Source of the DNA: Alkalihalobacterium elongatum
GTDB taxonomy: Bacteria > Bacillota > Bacilli > Bacillales > Bacillaceae_F
Assembly (NCBI RefSeq): GCF_019024285.1
Contig: NZ_WMKZ01000014.1
Location: forward strand, 42,122-106,121
DNA length: 64,000 nt
Direction of reading: 5' to 3'
Below are positions 17,155 through 25,764 of this stretch, piece by piece. The notes under the pieces are model-generated. The model did no database searches. It worked only from the letters and a program-made list of their open reading frames with translations, and was not told the origin of the DNA. A program made the position numbers and the translations under genes. Numbering within the stretch: the first letter of the stretch is position 1; each line of letters starts with the position of its first letter.

Positions 17155-18906
17155 TTATTTGTTTTTTCCGTTACCGTTATTCCCTTTATTCCCTTTATCA
17201 AGGTTGTTGCCTTTAAATCCTTTAATAGCAACAACTGAAGGAAGTGGGTCCACATCACCTTTACGGCGCGGCCAGTTTGTTGTTGGGTGTTGAACAGCTA
17301 GGAATAATGTTTTCTCATCGGGAGTAAACCAAGGACCTGTTAATTCTGAACCTTGAGGACCAGAAGCGAATTGGAATGCCTCACTTTCATTTTGACCATG
17401 AGTTGGAAGAACGAATAATCCGTTATTTCCATGCCATTCATAAACGCCTTTTCCAATATTGCTTTCAGACATATCGGTTACAACCCAAAGGTTTGCATTG
17501 CTATCAAACGTTAAGTTATCTGGAGCAGAGAACCCGCTTTGGCGTCCACCAGCAGCGAAGATTTCAAACATAAATTCCATTGATTCGAAATCATCTTCTT
17601 TCTCAAAAATGCGTGTAATATGTCCATGAATGTTTCCATGTACTCCGTTGTTCGTATGAGCAATAAAGATTGAATTATCAAAAGGATTGATTTCTAAATC
17701 TTCTGGACGGTCTGTTGGTGTACCACCAAGGATAACCGCTGCTTCATGTGTATTTACCATTAAATGGGCTTGTGTTGTGTTAGTTGGGAACATTTCTCTT
17801 AAGCTCTGAACCGTTTGGTCTCTCATTTTTAAAACATTCGGTACAGAGAAATTAGAATTATGTACTCTATTTACTACTGCTTGAGCATTTAATTCCACCC
17901 ATCTACCTTGTCCAAGATTCGCTACATACAATTTTCCATCTTCGAGTAATTTAGAGTTTTCTTTCCCTTTTGCAGGATCGAATTTACCATTACTGATATA
18001 TTTATAGACGCAAGCATTTGTTTTATCATCGCCCATGTATACCGCAATACGTCCACTCTTCGTAATTGCCATACATGTATTTTCATGATTAAAGCGTCCC
18101 AGCGCAGTATGTTTACGAGGTTTGAAGTTTTTATCTTCTTCATCAAACGGATCGACTTCGATTACCCAACCATAATGTTCAGACGGTAAATTAGATCGTC
18201 TTGCTTGTGTTTCAAAGTTCTCTTCACAAGATAATAACGTATTCCATAACGTCATCCCACCAGAGCAGTTTGCCCAAGTACCAATCGCTTCTTTAGCACC
18301 ACCAACCGAAGTTGTACCCGCAGCAGGTCCAGTGAGGTCAAATGGCGTAAATCCAGTGATACGTCTTGCATATTTAGAAGATGTATCCATCTTCCACGTT
18401 CCTTTATTATCTTTAAATACTTCAATAATTGCCCCACCTTGGTGGTAACGTCTCTTTGTATCAATAGGCGTATTTTGCATGAAAGCAGGCATATATTGCT
18501 CTTTCATGTACGTATCATTGATATACTCCAGATTTACCCATAGTAAACCTCTTTCATTTGATCCGTTAATTGGGAAGAATACAGTAAAGTCACAGTTAAA
18601 TCCAAAAGTATCACCTTTTTCGTTAATAACATCCCCATATGCTGCTAATACATCATAAGAGAAGCCATCCGCAAGAACTAAATCATCCTCCATCGTAGGC
18701 ATGATTGGTTTAAAGAAAGCGTGTGGTTTTGCTTGAGGACTTAATTTAAGATTATCGAACTCTCTAAGGTGATCTGCTGTATGAGCAGCGCTTGCTACAG
18801 GTGCTAAAGTACCTAAACCAGCAGATGCAGCAGCCAATGCAGCTGTCCCTGTTCCTAAATAACCTAAAAATTTACGACGGTTCATATTCATATTTACGTT
18901 TTCCAT
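17155..18906 (-). CDS. phoX: PhoX-family (DUF839) Tat-exported phosphatase, copy 3 (long type)
   Basis: A 583-residue exported protein. The ATG at 18906 was chosen because GGAGAGG lies 9 bases before it; the frame could also start at a GTG at 18924, which overlaps that ribosome site. Twin-arginine signal: MNRRKFLGYLGTGTAALAAA, with a probable cleavage after VASA. The DUF839 signature is NCSGGMTLWNTLLSCEENF, so the family Cys and Glu residues are kept but the segment differs from NCAGGASTWGTWLTCEE of the short copies. The protein is about 100 residues longer and ends in a low-complexity Gly-Asn-Lys tail. A Pho-box array lies upstream, its own tatA downstream. It belongs to the larger PhoX subgroup closest to characterised PhoX alkaline phosphatases. 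Confidence 0.87.
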   Translation of the reverse strand: MENVNMNMNRRKFLGYLGTGTAALAAASAGLGTLAPVASAAHTADHLREFDNLKLSPQAKPHAFFKPIMPTMEDDLVLADGFSYDVLAAYGDVINEKGDTFGFNCDFTVFFPINGSNERGLLWVNLEYINDTYMKEQYMPAFMQNTPIDTKRRYHQGGAIIEVFKDNKGTWKMDTSSKYARRITGFTPFDLTGPAAGTTSVGGAKEAIGTWANCSGGMTLWNTLLSCEENFETQARRSNLPSEHYGWVIEVDPFDEEDKNFKPRKHTALGRFNHENTCMAITKSGRIAVYMGDDKTNACVYKYISNGKFDPAKGKENSKLLEDGKLYVANLGQGRWVELNAQAVVNRVHNSNFSVPNVLKMRDQTVQSLREMFPTNTTQAHLMVNTHEAAVILGGTPTDRPEDLEINPFDNSIFIAHTNNGVHGNIHGHITRIFEKEDDFESMEFMFEIFAAGGRQSGFSAPDNLTFDSNANLWVVTDMSESNIGKGVYEWHGNNGLFVLPTHGQNESEAFQFASGPQGSELTGPWFTPDEKTLFLAVQHPTTNWPRRKGDVDPLPSVVAIKGFKGNNLDKGNKGNNGNGKNK

Positions 18907-18999
18907 TTTATAATTCCTCTCCACTTTTCATTTTCATTTATTTAACTGCTTGTACAATTAGTATTTTAATTGTCGAATATTAACTACCCGTGAAGCATT

Positions 19000-19049
19000 C
19001 ATTAATGTTACGTTAATAATATGTTAATATTGTAAAAATAAGGTTTAAC
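19000..19049 (-). promoter_or_regulatory. Pho box array for phoX copy 3
   Basis: On the minus strand, hexamers recur exactly every 11 bp: GTTAAA (19049-19044), TTTTTA (19038-19033), TTAACA (19027-19022), TTAACG (19016-19011) and TTAATG (19005-19000). The last three match the PhoP consensus TT(A/T)ACA well. The array ends 94 bases before the ATG. No standard -35 is needed for PhoP-activated promoters; an AT-rich TTAATATTC about 15 bases further on could hold the -10. Confidence 0.72.
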
Positions 19050-19164
19050 TGTAAAAACGGGTAATATTTGAAGTTTTTTTCTCTTTACTTTTAGACTGTT
19101 AGCCAAAGAAGTTTACGAAAATCCCTAGTCACTTCTATACAAACGGAACTCTGTGGTGAAAAAA

Positions 19165-19210
19165 ATCAAAAAAGGAAGCTGACACTATTTTTAGCGTGCC
19201 AGCTTCCTTT
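19165..19210 (-). terminator. Terminator of the bmrC-bmrD operon
   Basis: AAAGGAAGCTGACAC / GCGTGCCAGCTTCCTTT, a stem of about 15 bp with one or two mismatches; on the minus strand it is followed by TTTTTTGATTTTTTT. Confidence 0.88.
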
Positions 19211-19249
19211 ACGTTTCGTTCTGATAACGTAGAGTAAATGCAATGTAAA

Positions 19250-21280
19250 TTATACTGCCTGTGATACTTTCCTTCCTTGTTGCAATTGATACATTTGAAA
19301 GTACTTACCTTTTTGTTGCAACAGTTCATCATGTGTTCCACGTTCGACAATTTCTCCTCGATCTAACACAAGAATTTGGTCAGCATTGCGGATCGTTGAT
19401 AATCTGTGAGCAATAACAAAAGTAGTCCTTCCTTCTTTGACGACATTTAATGCATGTTGAATCATTGCTTCTGTTTCTGTATCGATATTTGCAGTTGCTT
19501 CATCTAATATTAAAATCGCTGGGTCATAAGCTAATGCCCTTGCAAATGAGATCAATTGACGTTGCCCAGCTGACAAAGTACTTCCTTTTTCCAATACAGG
19601 TTCATCGTATTGCTGCGGTAAGCTTTCGATAAACTTCGTAGCTCCAACGTCTTGTAAAGCTTTTTTAATTTGTTCATCCGTGATTTTCGGGTCGTCTAGG
19701 CTGACGTTTGATGCAATTGTACCAGAAAATAGGAATGGATCTTGAAGGACGATCCCCATATGCTTTCTAAGTTGCTGACGCGGTATTTGACTCGTATCGC
19801 TTCCGTCTATCGTAATCCTTCCTCGCTGAATGTCATAGTACCTAAAGAGCAAATTAATGATTGAGCTTTTTCCAGACCCTGTATGGCCAACTAATGCCAC
19901 TGTCTCCCCTTTATCTGCTGAAAACGAAATGTTTTTCAGGACATCATTTTCCCCATCATACGAGAATGACACATTTTCAAAGCGAACATTTCCTTCATAA
20001 CGAGGAATGTCGCTATCATTAACTGCTTCTCCTTTTTCATCGAGTAGCTGGAACACTCGCTCTGAAGCTACACGAGCTTGTTCTAACTGTGCGAGTTGGT
20101 TGACGATATCTGTAACAGGTTGAAAAAGGCGGTTTAGATAATCGACAAACGCATACAGCATTCCAATCGATATTACGCCTGCAACTCCAATCGATTGCCC
20201 ACCGAAATACCAAATCAAAACGACAAACGCGATGTTTCGCAGAACAAATACTAAGTTGTGTGAAGTCATAGCATTTAAGCTTAGAAGCTTATTTTGATAC
20301 GTAAAATGCTCCTCATTTAATTTTTCAAACTCGCTCGCCGTTTGGTCATTTCGACGAAATGCCCGTATGATCGGCATTCCTTGAATGGATTCATTAATCA
20401 TTCCGTTAATATCACTTACTCGTGACCTAATGAGGTGGTTATATTTGGACGCAAACTTACGGTATAAGATCATCCAAATCACAATGACAGGGACGAGAAC
20501 CAATGTTAGCATTGCTAATTTAGTATCTAGTAAAAACAAGGCAATAAATATCCCTGTCATATAAATCGCGCTCGTGAAAAAGGTCGCCAGCACTTTTACA
20601 TAAAGCTCACGAATAGCTTCTGTGTCATTTGTTACACGTGAAACAATTTTCCCCGCTGGACGATTATCGAAGTAAGTGACTGGCAATCTTTGAATATGCT
20701 CGAAAACATCTGTACGCATTTTTTGAATAATGCGGTTCGCTGCCGTTTGTAGCATCAAAGCCTTACCATATTGGAAAAAAGCTGCGACAACAAGAAGAAC
20801 AACGTAAAAAGCTAAAAGCATTACCATCGGTCTAATTTCTGGTTGATAAAAGGCAAAAATCTGTTGTTGGCTTAGTTTTTCAGCTTCAAAACTTGCTGTC
20901 TCTTCTCCTTGTGTCACCGTTAATATATTACCCTCTACAGTTCGATTTCCGTCAAAAGGTAAGTGTTCTGGAACAGCATAGAACGAACGTCCGACTTGAA
21001 CAATTTGCATTTCATTCCCTGCCAGTTCATGAGGTGTTGCATGAATACTGCGCGTATAATAACCTTCGTTGTAATAAACCGTTTGCTCACTTTCCTCGGT
21101 AACTTCTACCCATGGACTTTCAATCCCTAGCATATGGTCATCAATCATCTTCTTAGCAATAAACGGCCCTGTAAGCTCTGCGGCTACAGCAATCGTTAGC
21201 ATAACTAACGCAATTAGGATCGTCTTTTTATAAAGCATAGCATATTGAAAAAGGCGTTTTCCTGTTGTATTTTGTTTCAT
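19250..21280 (-). CDS. bmrD: Multidrug ABC exporter half-transporter, catalytic subunit (BmrD/YheH-like)
   Basis: A 676-residue half-transporter: six membrane segments fused to an ATPase domain. As in BmrD, there is an extra extracytoplasmic domain between the first two membrane helices (about residues 40-140, rich in Glu, Thr and Tyr). ATPase motifs: VGHTGSGKSS (Walker A), STLSAGQRQL (signature), ILILDEATANID (Walker B with the catalytic Glu) and IAHRLSTI (H-loop). It abuts bmrC with no gap (21280/21281), so the two are translated together and form a heterodimer that pumps drugs or peptides out using ATP. Length matches B. subtilis BmrD (about 673). Confidence 0.92.
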   Translation of the reverse strand: MKQNTTGKRLFQYAMLYKKTILIALVMLTIAVAAELTGPFIAKKMIDDHMLGIESPWVEVTEESEQTVYYNEGYYTRSIHATPHELAGNEMQIVQVGRSFYAVPEHLPFDGNRTVEGNILTVTQGEETASFEAEKLSQQQIFAFYQPEIRPMVMLLAFYVVLLVVAAFFQYGKALMLQTAANRIIQKMRTDVFEHIQRLPVTYFDNRPAGKIVSRVTNDTEAIRELYVKVLATFFTSAIYMTGIFIALFLLDTKLAMLTLVLVPVIVIWMILYRKFASKYNHLIRSRVSDINGMINESIQGMPIIRAFRRNDQTASEFEKLNEEHFTYQNKLLSLNAMTSHNLVFVLRNIAFVVLIWYFGGQSIGVAGVISIGMLYAFVDYLNRLFQPVTDIVNQLAQLEQARVASERVFQLLDEKGEAVNDSDIPRYEGNVRFENVSFSYDGENDVLKNISFSADKGETVALVGHTGSGKSSIINLLFRYYDIQRGRITIDGSDTSQIPRQQLRKHMGIVLQDPFLFSGTIASNVSLDDPKITDEQIKKALQDVGATKFIESLPQQYDEPVLEKGSTLSAGQRQLISFARALAYDPAILILDEATANIDTETEAMIQHALNVVKEGRTTFVIAHRLSTIRNADQILVLDRGEIVERGTHDELLQQKGKYFQMYQLQQGRKVSQAV

Positions 21281-23029
21281 TTAACTCACCTCACCGTATG
21301 AATCAGCTTGTTGGCGATCATATTGTTCTTTATACCAGCCATTGGCTTGCAAAAGCTGATCGTGTGTGCCTTCTTCAATTATTTGTCCTTCATCCATGAC
21401 AACGATCCAATCCGCATGTTGTACAGCAGAAAGACGATGTGCAGTAATAAACGTTGTTTTATCCGCACGCTCTTGACGAATGTTTTCTATAATTTTCGCT
21501 TCCGTTTTTCCATCAACAGCTGACATTGCATCATCTAATATGAGGATTTCTGGATTTTTAATTAACGCTCTCGCAATCGAAATACGTTGCTTTTGACCGC
21601 CAGAAAGAGCAACTCCCTTTTCTCCAACTAACGTATCAAGCCCTTTTGGTAAAGCGATTAAATCTTTTTCAAACGCTGCTAATTCTAACGCTCGATCAAT
21701 CTCAGCCTCACTCACCTGTGCCTTACCAAATTGAAGGTTTTCACGGATCGTACGTGAGAACAAGATTTGTTCTTGAGGTACATAACCAACCCACGTGTGT
21801 ACAGTATCGAGCGGGACTTTTTTAAGGGGTACACCATCAATAGCAATCGTTCCTTGACCAAGTGGATACTCCCGTAAAAATTGCTTTAGTAACGTCGTCT
21901 TCCCACTTCCCGTTTTACCAACGACACCAATCGTCTCTCCTCTTTTTACAAATAATGAAATATCCTTCAAGTTAGTTGTTGTTGAGGATGGGTAACGAAA
22001 CGAGTAGTTAGAAAATGAGATGGTGCCTGGCACCTCAACATGAATAGGGTTTGCGTCATCTTGGACGTCTGCTTGATAGCCAAGGGTTTCGTTTACTCGA
22101 TCAAGCGAGGCGTTTCCTCTTTGCAATACATTAATGAGCTCCCCTATAGCAAACATTGGCCAAATTAACATTCCTAAATAAACGTTAAAAGAAATCAATT
22201 CCCCTAGTGTGATCGTCTGATGGAACACTAGGTACGCCCCGTAACCTAATCCAATTACATAGCTGATTCCAACGAGAATTTTTACAGTAGGCTCAAATAA
22301 GGCATCGACTTTGGCTACTGCAATATTTTTCTTATATACATCTTCTGTCATTTGATTAAAACGCTGCTCATCAGCCTTTTCTTGTACATAGGCACGAATG
22401 ACCCTTACTCCAGAAACCGACTCTAGCACGTTATCATTTAAATGACCAAAAGAGTCTTGCGCAATATTGAAACGCTTATGAATTAACTTTCCAAAATAAT
22501 TGATCGCTATTGCCATGAAAGGTAACGGCAACAGAGCAGCAAGCGTAAGTTGCCAGCTAATCGTAAAGCCCATCACGCCAATAATGATGATCATAAAAAT
22601 CGTCGAATCGACTAAGGTTAATATCCCAAAACCAGCCGTCATGGAAATAGCCTTTAAGTCATTCGTCGCTCTCGCCATTAAATCACCCGTACGATTTTTC
22701 TCGTAAAAGGTTGGTGTCATTTTTAATAGATGAGCCATAAAACGGGTTCTCATAATTCGTTCGATTAAATACGCACCACCAAACAACTGATACATCCACA
22801 CGTACGTAATCATATAGCTGACGACGATAAGTCCCCCGTAAAACACGAGTAATTCCGTTAGGCGTTCAGCTGTCATTTGCCCAAAGTGTATATCATCAAT
22901 AGCCATTCCAATTAACTTCGGTGGAATGACATCCAAAAAACTAACAATAATTAATAATGTAATGGCAACGGTATACCGCTTCCAATATTGTTTAAAAAAC
23001 CAGCCTAATTTCCACAGGACTGAAAACAT
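21281..23029 (-). CDS. bmrC: Multidrug ABC exporter half-transporter, degenerate-site subunit (BmrC/YheI-like)
   Basis: A 582-residue half-transporter with six membrane segments and an ATPase domain: VGKTGSGKTT (Walker A), VALSGGQKQR (signature), ILILDDAMSAVDG (Walker B) and ITAHRLSAV. The residue after Walker B is Asp, not Glu, which is the mark of the non-catalytic site in the asymmetric BmrC/BmrD pair; the partner has the Glu. Ribosome site AGGAGG ahead of the ATG. A long leader with a small ORF and an attenuator hairpin precedes it, matching the antibiotic-induced ribosome-mediated attenuation known for B. subtilis bmrB-bmrC-bmrD. The palindrome GGTGCCTGGCACC, also found beside rocB, lies inside this gene at 22022-22034, coding for V-P-G-T. 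Confidence 0.92.
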   Translation of the reverse strand: MFSVLWKLGWFFKQYWKRYTVAITLLIIVSFLDVIPPKLIGMAIDDIHFGQMTAERLTELLVFYGGLIVVSYMITYVWMYQLFGGAYLIERIMRTRFMAHLLKMTPTFYEKNRTGDLMARATNDLKAISMTAGFGILTLVDSTIFMIIIIGVMGFTISWQLTLAALLPLPFMAIAINYFGKLIHKRFNIAQDSFGHLNDNVLESVSGVRVIRAYVQEKADEQRFNQMTEDVYKKNIAVAKVDALFEPTVKILVGISYVIGLGYGAYLVFHQTITLGELISFNVYLGMLIWPMFAIGELINVLQRGNASLDRVNETLGYQADVQDDANPIHVEVPGTISFSNYSFRYPSSTTTNLKDISLFVKRGETIGVVGKTGSGKTTLLKQFLREYPLGQGTIAIDGVPLKKVPLDTVHTWVGYVPQEQILFSRTIRENLQFGKAQVSEAEIDRALELAAFEKDLIALPKGLDTLVGEKGVALSGGQKQRISIARALIKNPEILILDDAMSAVDGKTEAKIIENIRQERADKTTFITAHRLSAVQHADWIVVMDEGQIIEEGTHDQLLQANGWYKEQYDRQQADSYGEVS

Positions 23030-23071
23030 AATCTAAGTTCCTCCTTAAGTTGTACAATTGATGATCGTCCG

Positions 23072-23128
23072 TTAGCCGCTATCCATCAACTCCCACCCAA
23101 TCATTTGAATAACCATCTTTTTTTGCAT
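23072..23128 (-). CDS. Possible second upstream ORF (18 codons) in the bmrCD leader
   Basis: An 18-residue frame, MQKKMVIQMIGWELMDSG, with GAAGGGAG 8 bases before the ATG. It lies between the attenuator hairpin and bmrC and stops about 42 bases before the bmrC ATG. It has no known relative that I recognise. It could be a second leader peptide or chance; the good ribosome site makes translation plausible. Confidence 0.4.
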   Translation of the reverse strand: MQKKMVIQMIGWELMDSG

Positions 23129-23360
23129 TTTAAAAACTCCCTTCAATCTTTTTATTTATTGAAACGAGCACAGAAAGCTCGGAACAACCACAGTCCATGA
23201 ACTAACAGCAACAGCCGTGTAATTCATTTCGCTTATTAATAAGTGTAATGAACCACATCGCTTGTTCCATCAGGAAAAGGGTCGAAATTAAACTACATAT
23301 TTGGATGGAAGGCGGCGATTGCACCTCTACATCTTTAGAATGAAACACGTATTAAAGCGC

Positions 23361-23397
23361 AAAAAGGCACCATGCTTGGGCGCACGGTGCCTAAAAA
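23361..23397 (-). terminator. Attenuator hairpin in the bmrCD leader
   Basis: On the minus strand GGCACCGTGC pairs with GCATGGTGCC (one G-U pair) around a 6-base loop and is followed by TTTTT: an intrinsic terminator lying about 80 bases after the stop of the leader ORF and 330 bases before bmrC. A second hairpin, CGTAGGTCAC / GTGACGTACG, sits between the leader ORF and this stem and could be part of an alternative fold. Confidence 0.8.
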
Positions 23398-23476
23398 AGA
23401 CATAAAAATAGCGTACGTCACTTTGTTCGTGACCTACGGCTGAATTGAAGTATACGCATACAAAAATAGCAGTAGC

Positions 23477-23548
23477 TTATACTCGATCCTTATGGCGGGT
23501 CACATGTGCATATGAAGTTGTGTTTAGTATCAATTTGAGCTGCTTCAT
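23477..23548 (-). CDS. Leader peptide of the bmrCD attenuator (bmrB-like role)
   Basis: A 23-codon frame reading M-K-Q-L-K-L-I-L-N-T-T-S and ending H-K-D-R-V, with a near-perfect ribosome site (AAGGAGGG, 7 bases before ATG). It is the first ORF of the transcript, upstream of an intrinsic terminator and the drug-exporter genes. In B. subtilis a short ORF, bmrB, plays this part: ribosomes stalled on it by antibiotics let the downstream terminator unfold. The peptide here is much shorter than bmrB and I see no sequence likeness, so the role rests on position and structure. Confidence 0.65.
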   Translation of the reverse strand: MKQLKLILNTTSYAHVTRHKDRV

Positions 23549-23706
23549 TTTGTAACCCTCCTTTTCAATGTATATTTGCATTTATAAGTGTATAATTTTC
23601 CAATAATTGTGTCAACAAGATTTTAAAAACTTCTTACTTTTCGGCAAAATAATCTGTTTTTCTATTGTAAAGACTATAACTAAATAATATATGAGGGGGC
23701 ATTATG

Positions 23707-23841
23707 ATGGATAAACGTAAAACAACTGTTGTAGGTACCGATATTGAAGAGGTTAAAAGGCTAAACTCACAGTCAGGTTTGACCTATAATGAGGCAAAGG
23801 AATTGCTGGCTAAGAAACAAGGTTTTATGAAAAAAAAATAA
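23707..23841 (+). CDS. Small hypothetical protein (44 aa), possibly spore-related
   Basis: A 44-residue charged protein. The ATG at 23707 is the second of two adjacent ATG codons and is 7 bases after GAGGGGG, the better spacing. The middle, T-D-I-E-E-V-K-R-L-N-S-Q-S-G, resembles the repeat of gamma-type small acid-soluble spore proteins (T-x-x-x-E-V-K-x-x-N-x-x-S), after which come Y-N-E-A-K-E-L-L and a Lys-rich end. It stands alone between the divergent bmr leader and rocB. The spore link is an inference from this short motif only. Confidence 0.55.
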   Translation: MDKRKTTVVGTDIEEVKRLNSQSGLTYNEAKELLAKKQGFMKKK

Positions 23842-24062
23842 TTAAAATCATAAACCAATTCCTCAACTCCCTACACCTACTTGGTTTAGGGAGTACGGTG
23901 TGATTTGTCACCGCTTCTAGATTACCTTTGTTTCATATCTCGAAATAATTTCCCAAGAAATGATTAAAAAACCCCTATTAACACCTACTCTATTTTATAA
24001 TAACCATATAAACTATTATTCTAGTCTAGTATTACGTTAATAGAGTAAAGGAGTCTTTAACT

Positions 24063-25712
24063 ATGTTATCTTGTCGTGATGAAGTATTATTTTTAACAAA
24101 CCAGCTTGTTAATATAGAGAGTATTGTAAACTCTGATGGTGAGAAAGAAATTAGCCAAGCCATCTATCTTTTGGTTTCATCCTTCCCTTATTTTATGGAA
24201 AACCCTACTCATATCATTAAGCAACAAACAACTAACGACGAGCAAGAGCGCTACAACGTGCTTGCATTTGTCAAAGGAACGAAGAACAAGAGCGATAAAA
24301 CGGTTATATTAATGGGCCATATGGATACGGTCGGTATTGATGATTATAACCATTTAAAAGACAAGGCTTGTTCCCCTGATGAATTAATGGAAGCGATGAA
24401 GGAAGAAAAACTACCTGAACCAGTGGAAGACCATTTAAACTCTGGTGATTATTTATTTGGTAGAGGTGTACTCGATATGAAAAGTGGAGTTGCCAGTCAC
24501 CTTTATCTTTTAAAATATTACTCAGAGCATCCAGAAGAGTTAGAAGGAAATCTCCTCGTTGTAATTGAGTGTGATGAGGAAGATGGATCACACGGTATAT
24601 TATCGGCTTTAAAGGAATTAAAGCATTTAAAAGCGGAGCATAAGTTTGATTATATTGCAGCCATTAATGCAGATTTTGTCTCTCCTCGCTATGAAGGAGA
24701 TGTGAACCGCTACATTTATAAAGGAACTGTTGGAAAACTATTGCCTTCATTTTTTATTACTGGTGCTGAAACACATGTAGGTTCATGCTTTGAAGGAATT
24801 GATCCTAACTTCATTGCAGCTGAGCTAACCAAACAAATTAGTTACAATCCAGAGCTTTGCAATGAAGCCTTCGGTGAAACGACGGTACCTCCTGTTTCTC
24901 TAAAACAAACCGATCTAAAGCCGACTTACACGGTTCAAACCGCTCTTTCTGCATATGTGTATTACAATTTCTTTATTCATTCCTGGTCTCCAAAAGACGT
25001 CCTTGTGAAGCTAAAAGAGCAAGCAGAAATTGCTTTTAACAATGCTTTAAAAGATTTCAAGAGAAAGTATGAGCAATATAGCTTAGCAAGTCATCAGCCA
25101 TTTATTGAGGTGCCATGGCAAGCACGAGTTATGACATACGAAGAAATGCACCAATTATTAATTGTCGAAAACGGAAATGACTATGTCAACCATATGGATG
25201 ACTTTAAAGAACAATTATTACTCGATAAAGAGTTAGATACGAGAATGTATGCTGCAAGAGTCGTCGAAGAGGCATGGAAATGGATGAGTGACAGAAGTCC
25301 AGCCATTATTCTTTTCTACTCATCTTTGTACTCACCGCGCATTGAAGTCACTGGAAAAAATGAAAAGGAAGATAACTTAATCCAGTCTCTCGAACAAGCG
25401 ATTACTGATATTCAGCAACATTATGAATATCCAATCGCAACAAGAAACTTCTTCCCGTACATATCCGATATGAGTTTCGTCGCGTTAAGTGATGATGAAG
25501 CGGGCATTCAAGCGGTATCAAACAACAACCCGAGCTGGGGTAGAAAGCATTATGTAAGCTATCAAGATATTCGTGACATCAATGTTCCCGTCATTAATAT
25601 TGGCCCTTATGGCTTTGATGCCCATAAACAGTACGAACGAATGGAATTAAATTATTCTCTCAATATCGTACCTAACCTCACTAACAACGTAATCCAAAAC
25701 CTACTCAAATAA
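24063..25712 (+). CDS. rocB: Arginine utilisation protein RocB (M20 family peptidase-like)
   Basis: A 549-residue cytoplasmic member of the M20/ArgE metallopeptidase fold, matching RocB of B. subtilis (566 residues) in length and order of motifs. Metal-site motifs: LMGHMDTVG (about 80-88), GRGVLDMKSG (about 136-145) and IECDEEDGSHG (about 167-177). In B. subtilis rocB belongs to the arginine catabolism regulon; its exact reaction is not settled. Here it has no rocD/rocF neighbours. The ribosome site is weak (AAAGGAG at about 24048). It converges on parR, with a perfect palindrome between. Confidence 0.88.
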   Translation: MLSCRDEVLFLTNQLVNIESIVNSDGEKEISQAIYLLVSSFPYFMENPTHIIKQQTTNDEQERYNVLAFVKGTKNKSDKTVILMGHMDTVGIDDYNHLKDKACSPDELMEAMKEEKLPEPVEDHLNSGDYLFGRGVLDMKSGVASHLYLLKYYSEHPEELEGNLLVVIECDEEDGSHGILSALKELKHLKAEHKFDYIAAINADFVSPRYEGDVNRYIYKGTVGKLLPSFFITGAETHVGSCFEGIDPNFIAAELTKQISYNPELCNEAFGETTVPPVSLKQTDLKPTYTVQTALSAYVYYNFFIHSWSPKDVLVKLKEQAEIAFNNALKDFKRKYEQYSLASHQPFIEVPWQARVMTYEEMHQLLIVENGNDYVNHMDDFKEQLLLDKELDTRMYAARVVEEAWKWMSDRSPAIILFYSSLYSPRIEVTGKNEKEDNLIQSLEQAITDIQQHYEYPIATRNFFPYISDMSFVALSDDEAGIQAVSNNNPSWGRKHYVSYQDIRDINVPVINIGPYGFDAHKQYERMELNYSLNIVPNLTNNVIQNLLK

Positions 25713-25715
25713 AAA

Positions 25716-25761
25716 GTGCCAGGCACCTTCAATGCAGTAAAGCATTGAAGGTGCCTGGCAC
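25716..25761. terminator. Perfect 20-bp palindrome, terminator with GGTGCCTGGCACC core
   Basis: GTGCCAGGCACCTTCAATGC (25716-25735) is followed by the loop AGTAAA and its exact complement (25742-25761). On the minus strand the stem is followed by TTTTTATTTG, so it works best as the terminator of parMR; toward the plus strand the T-run is weak. Its ends carry GTGCCAGGCACC / GGTGCCTGGCAC, a small palindrome repeated elsewhere in the window. Confidence 0.8.
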
Positions 25762-25764
25762 CAT

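Noticed and set aside
16907..17293. Plus-strand frame of 128 codons over tatA copy 3 and the end of phoX copy 3
   Set aside because: Antisense to two genes with unmistakable motifs; Ser/Pro/Leu-rich shadow composition.
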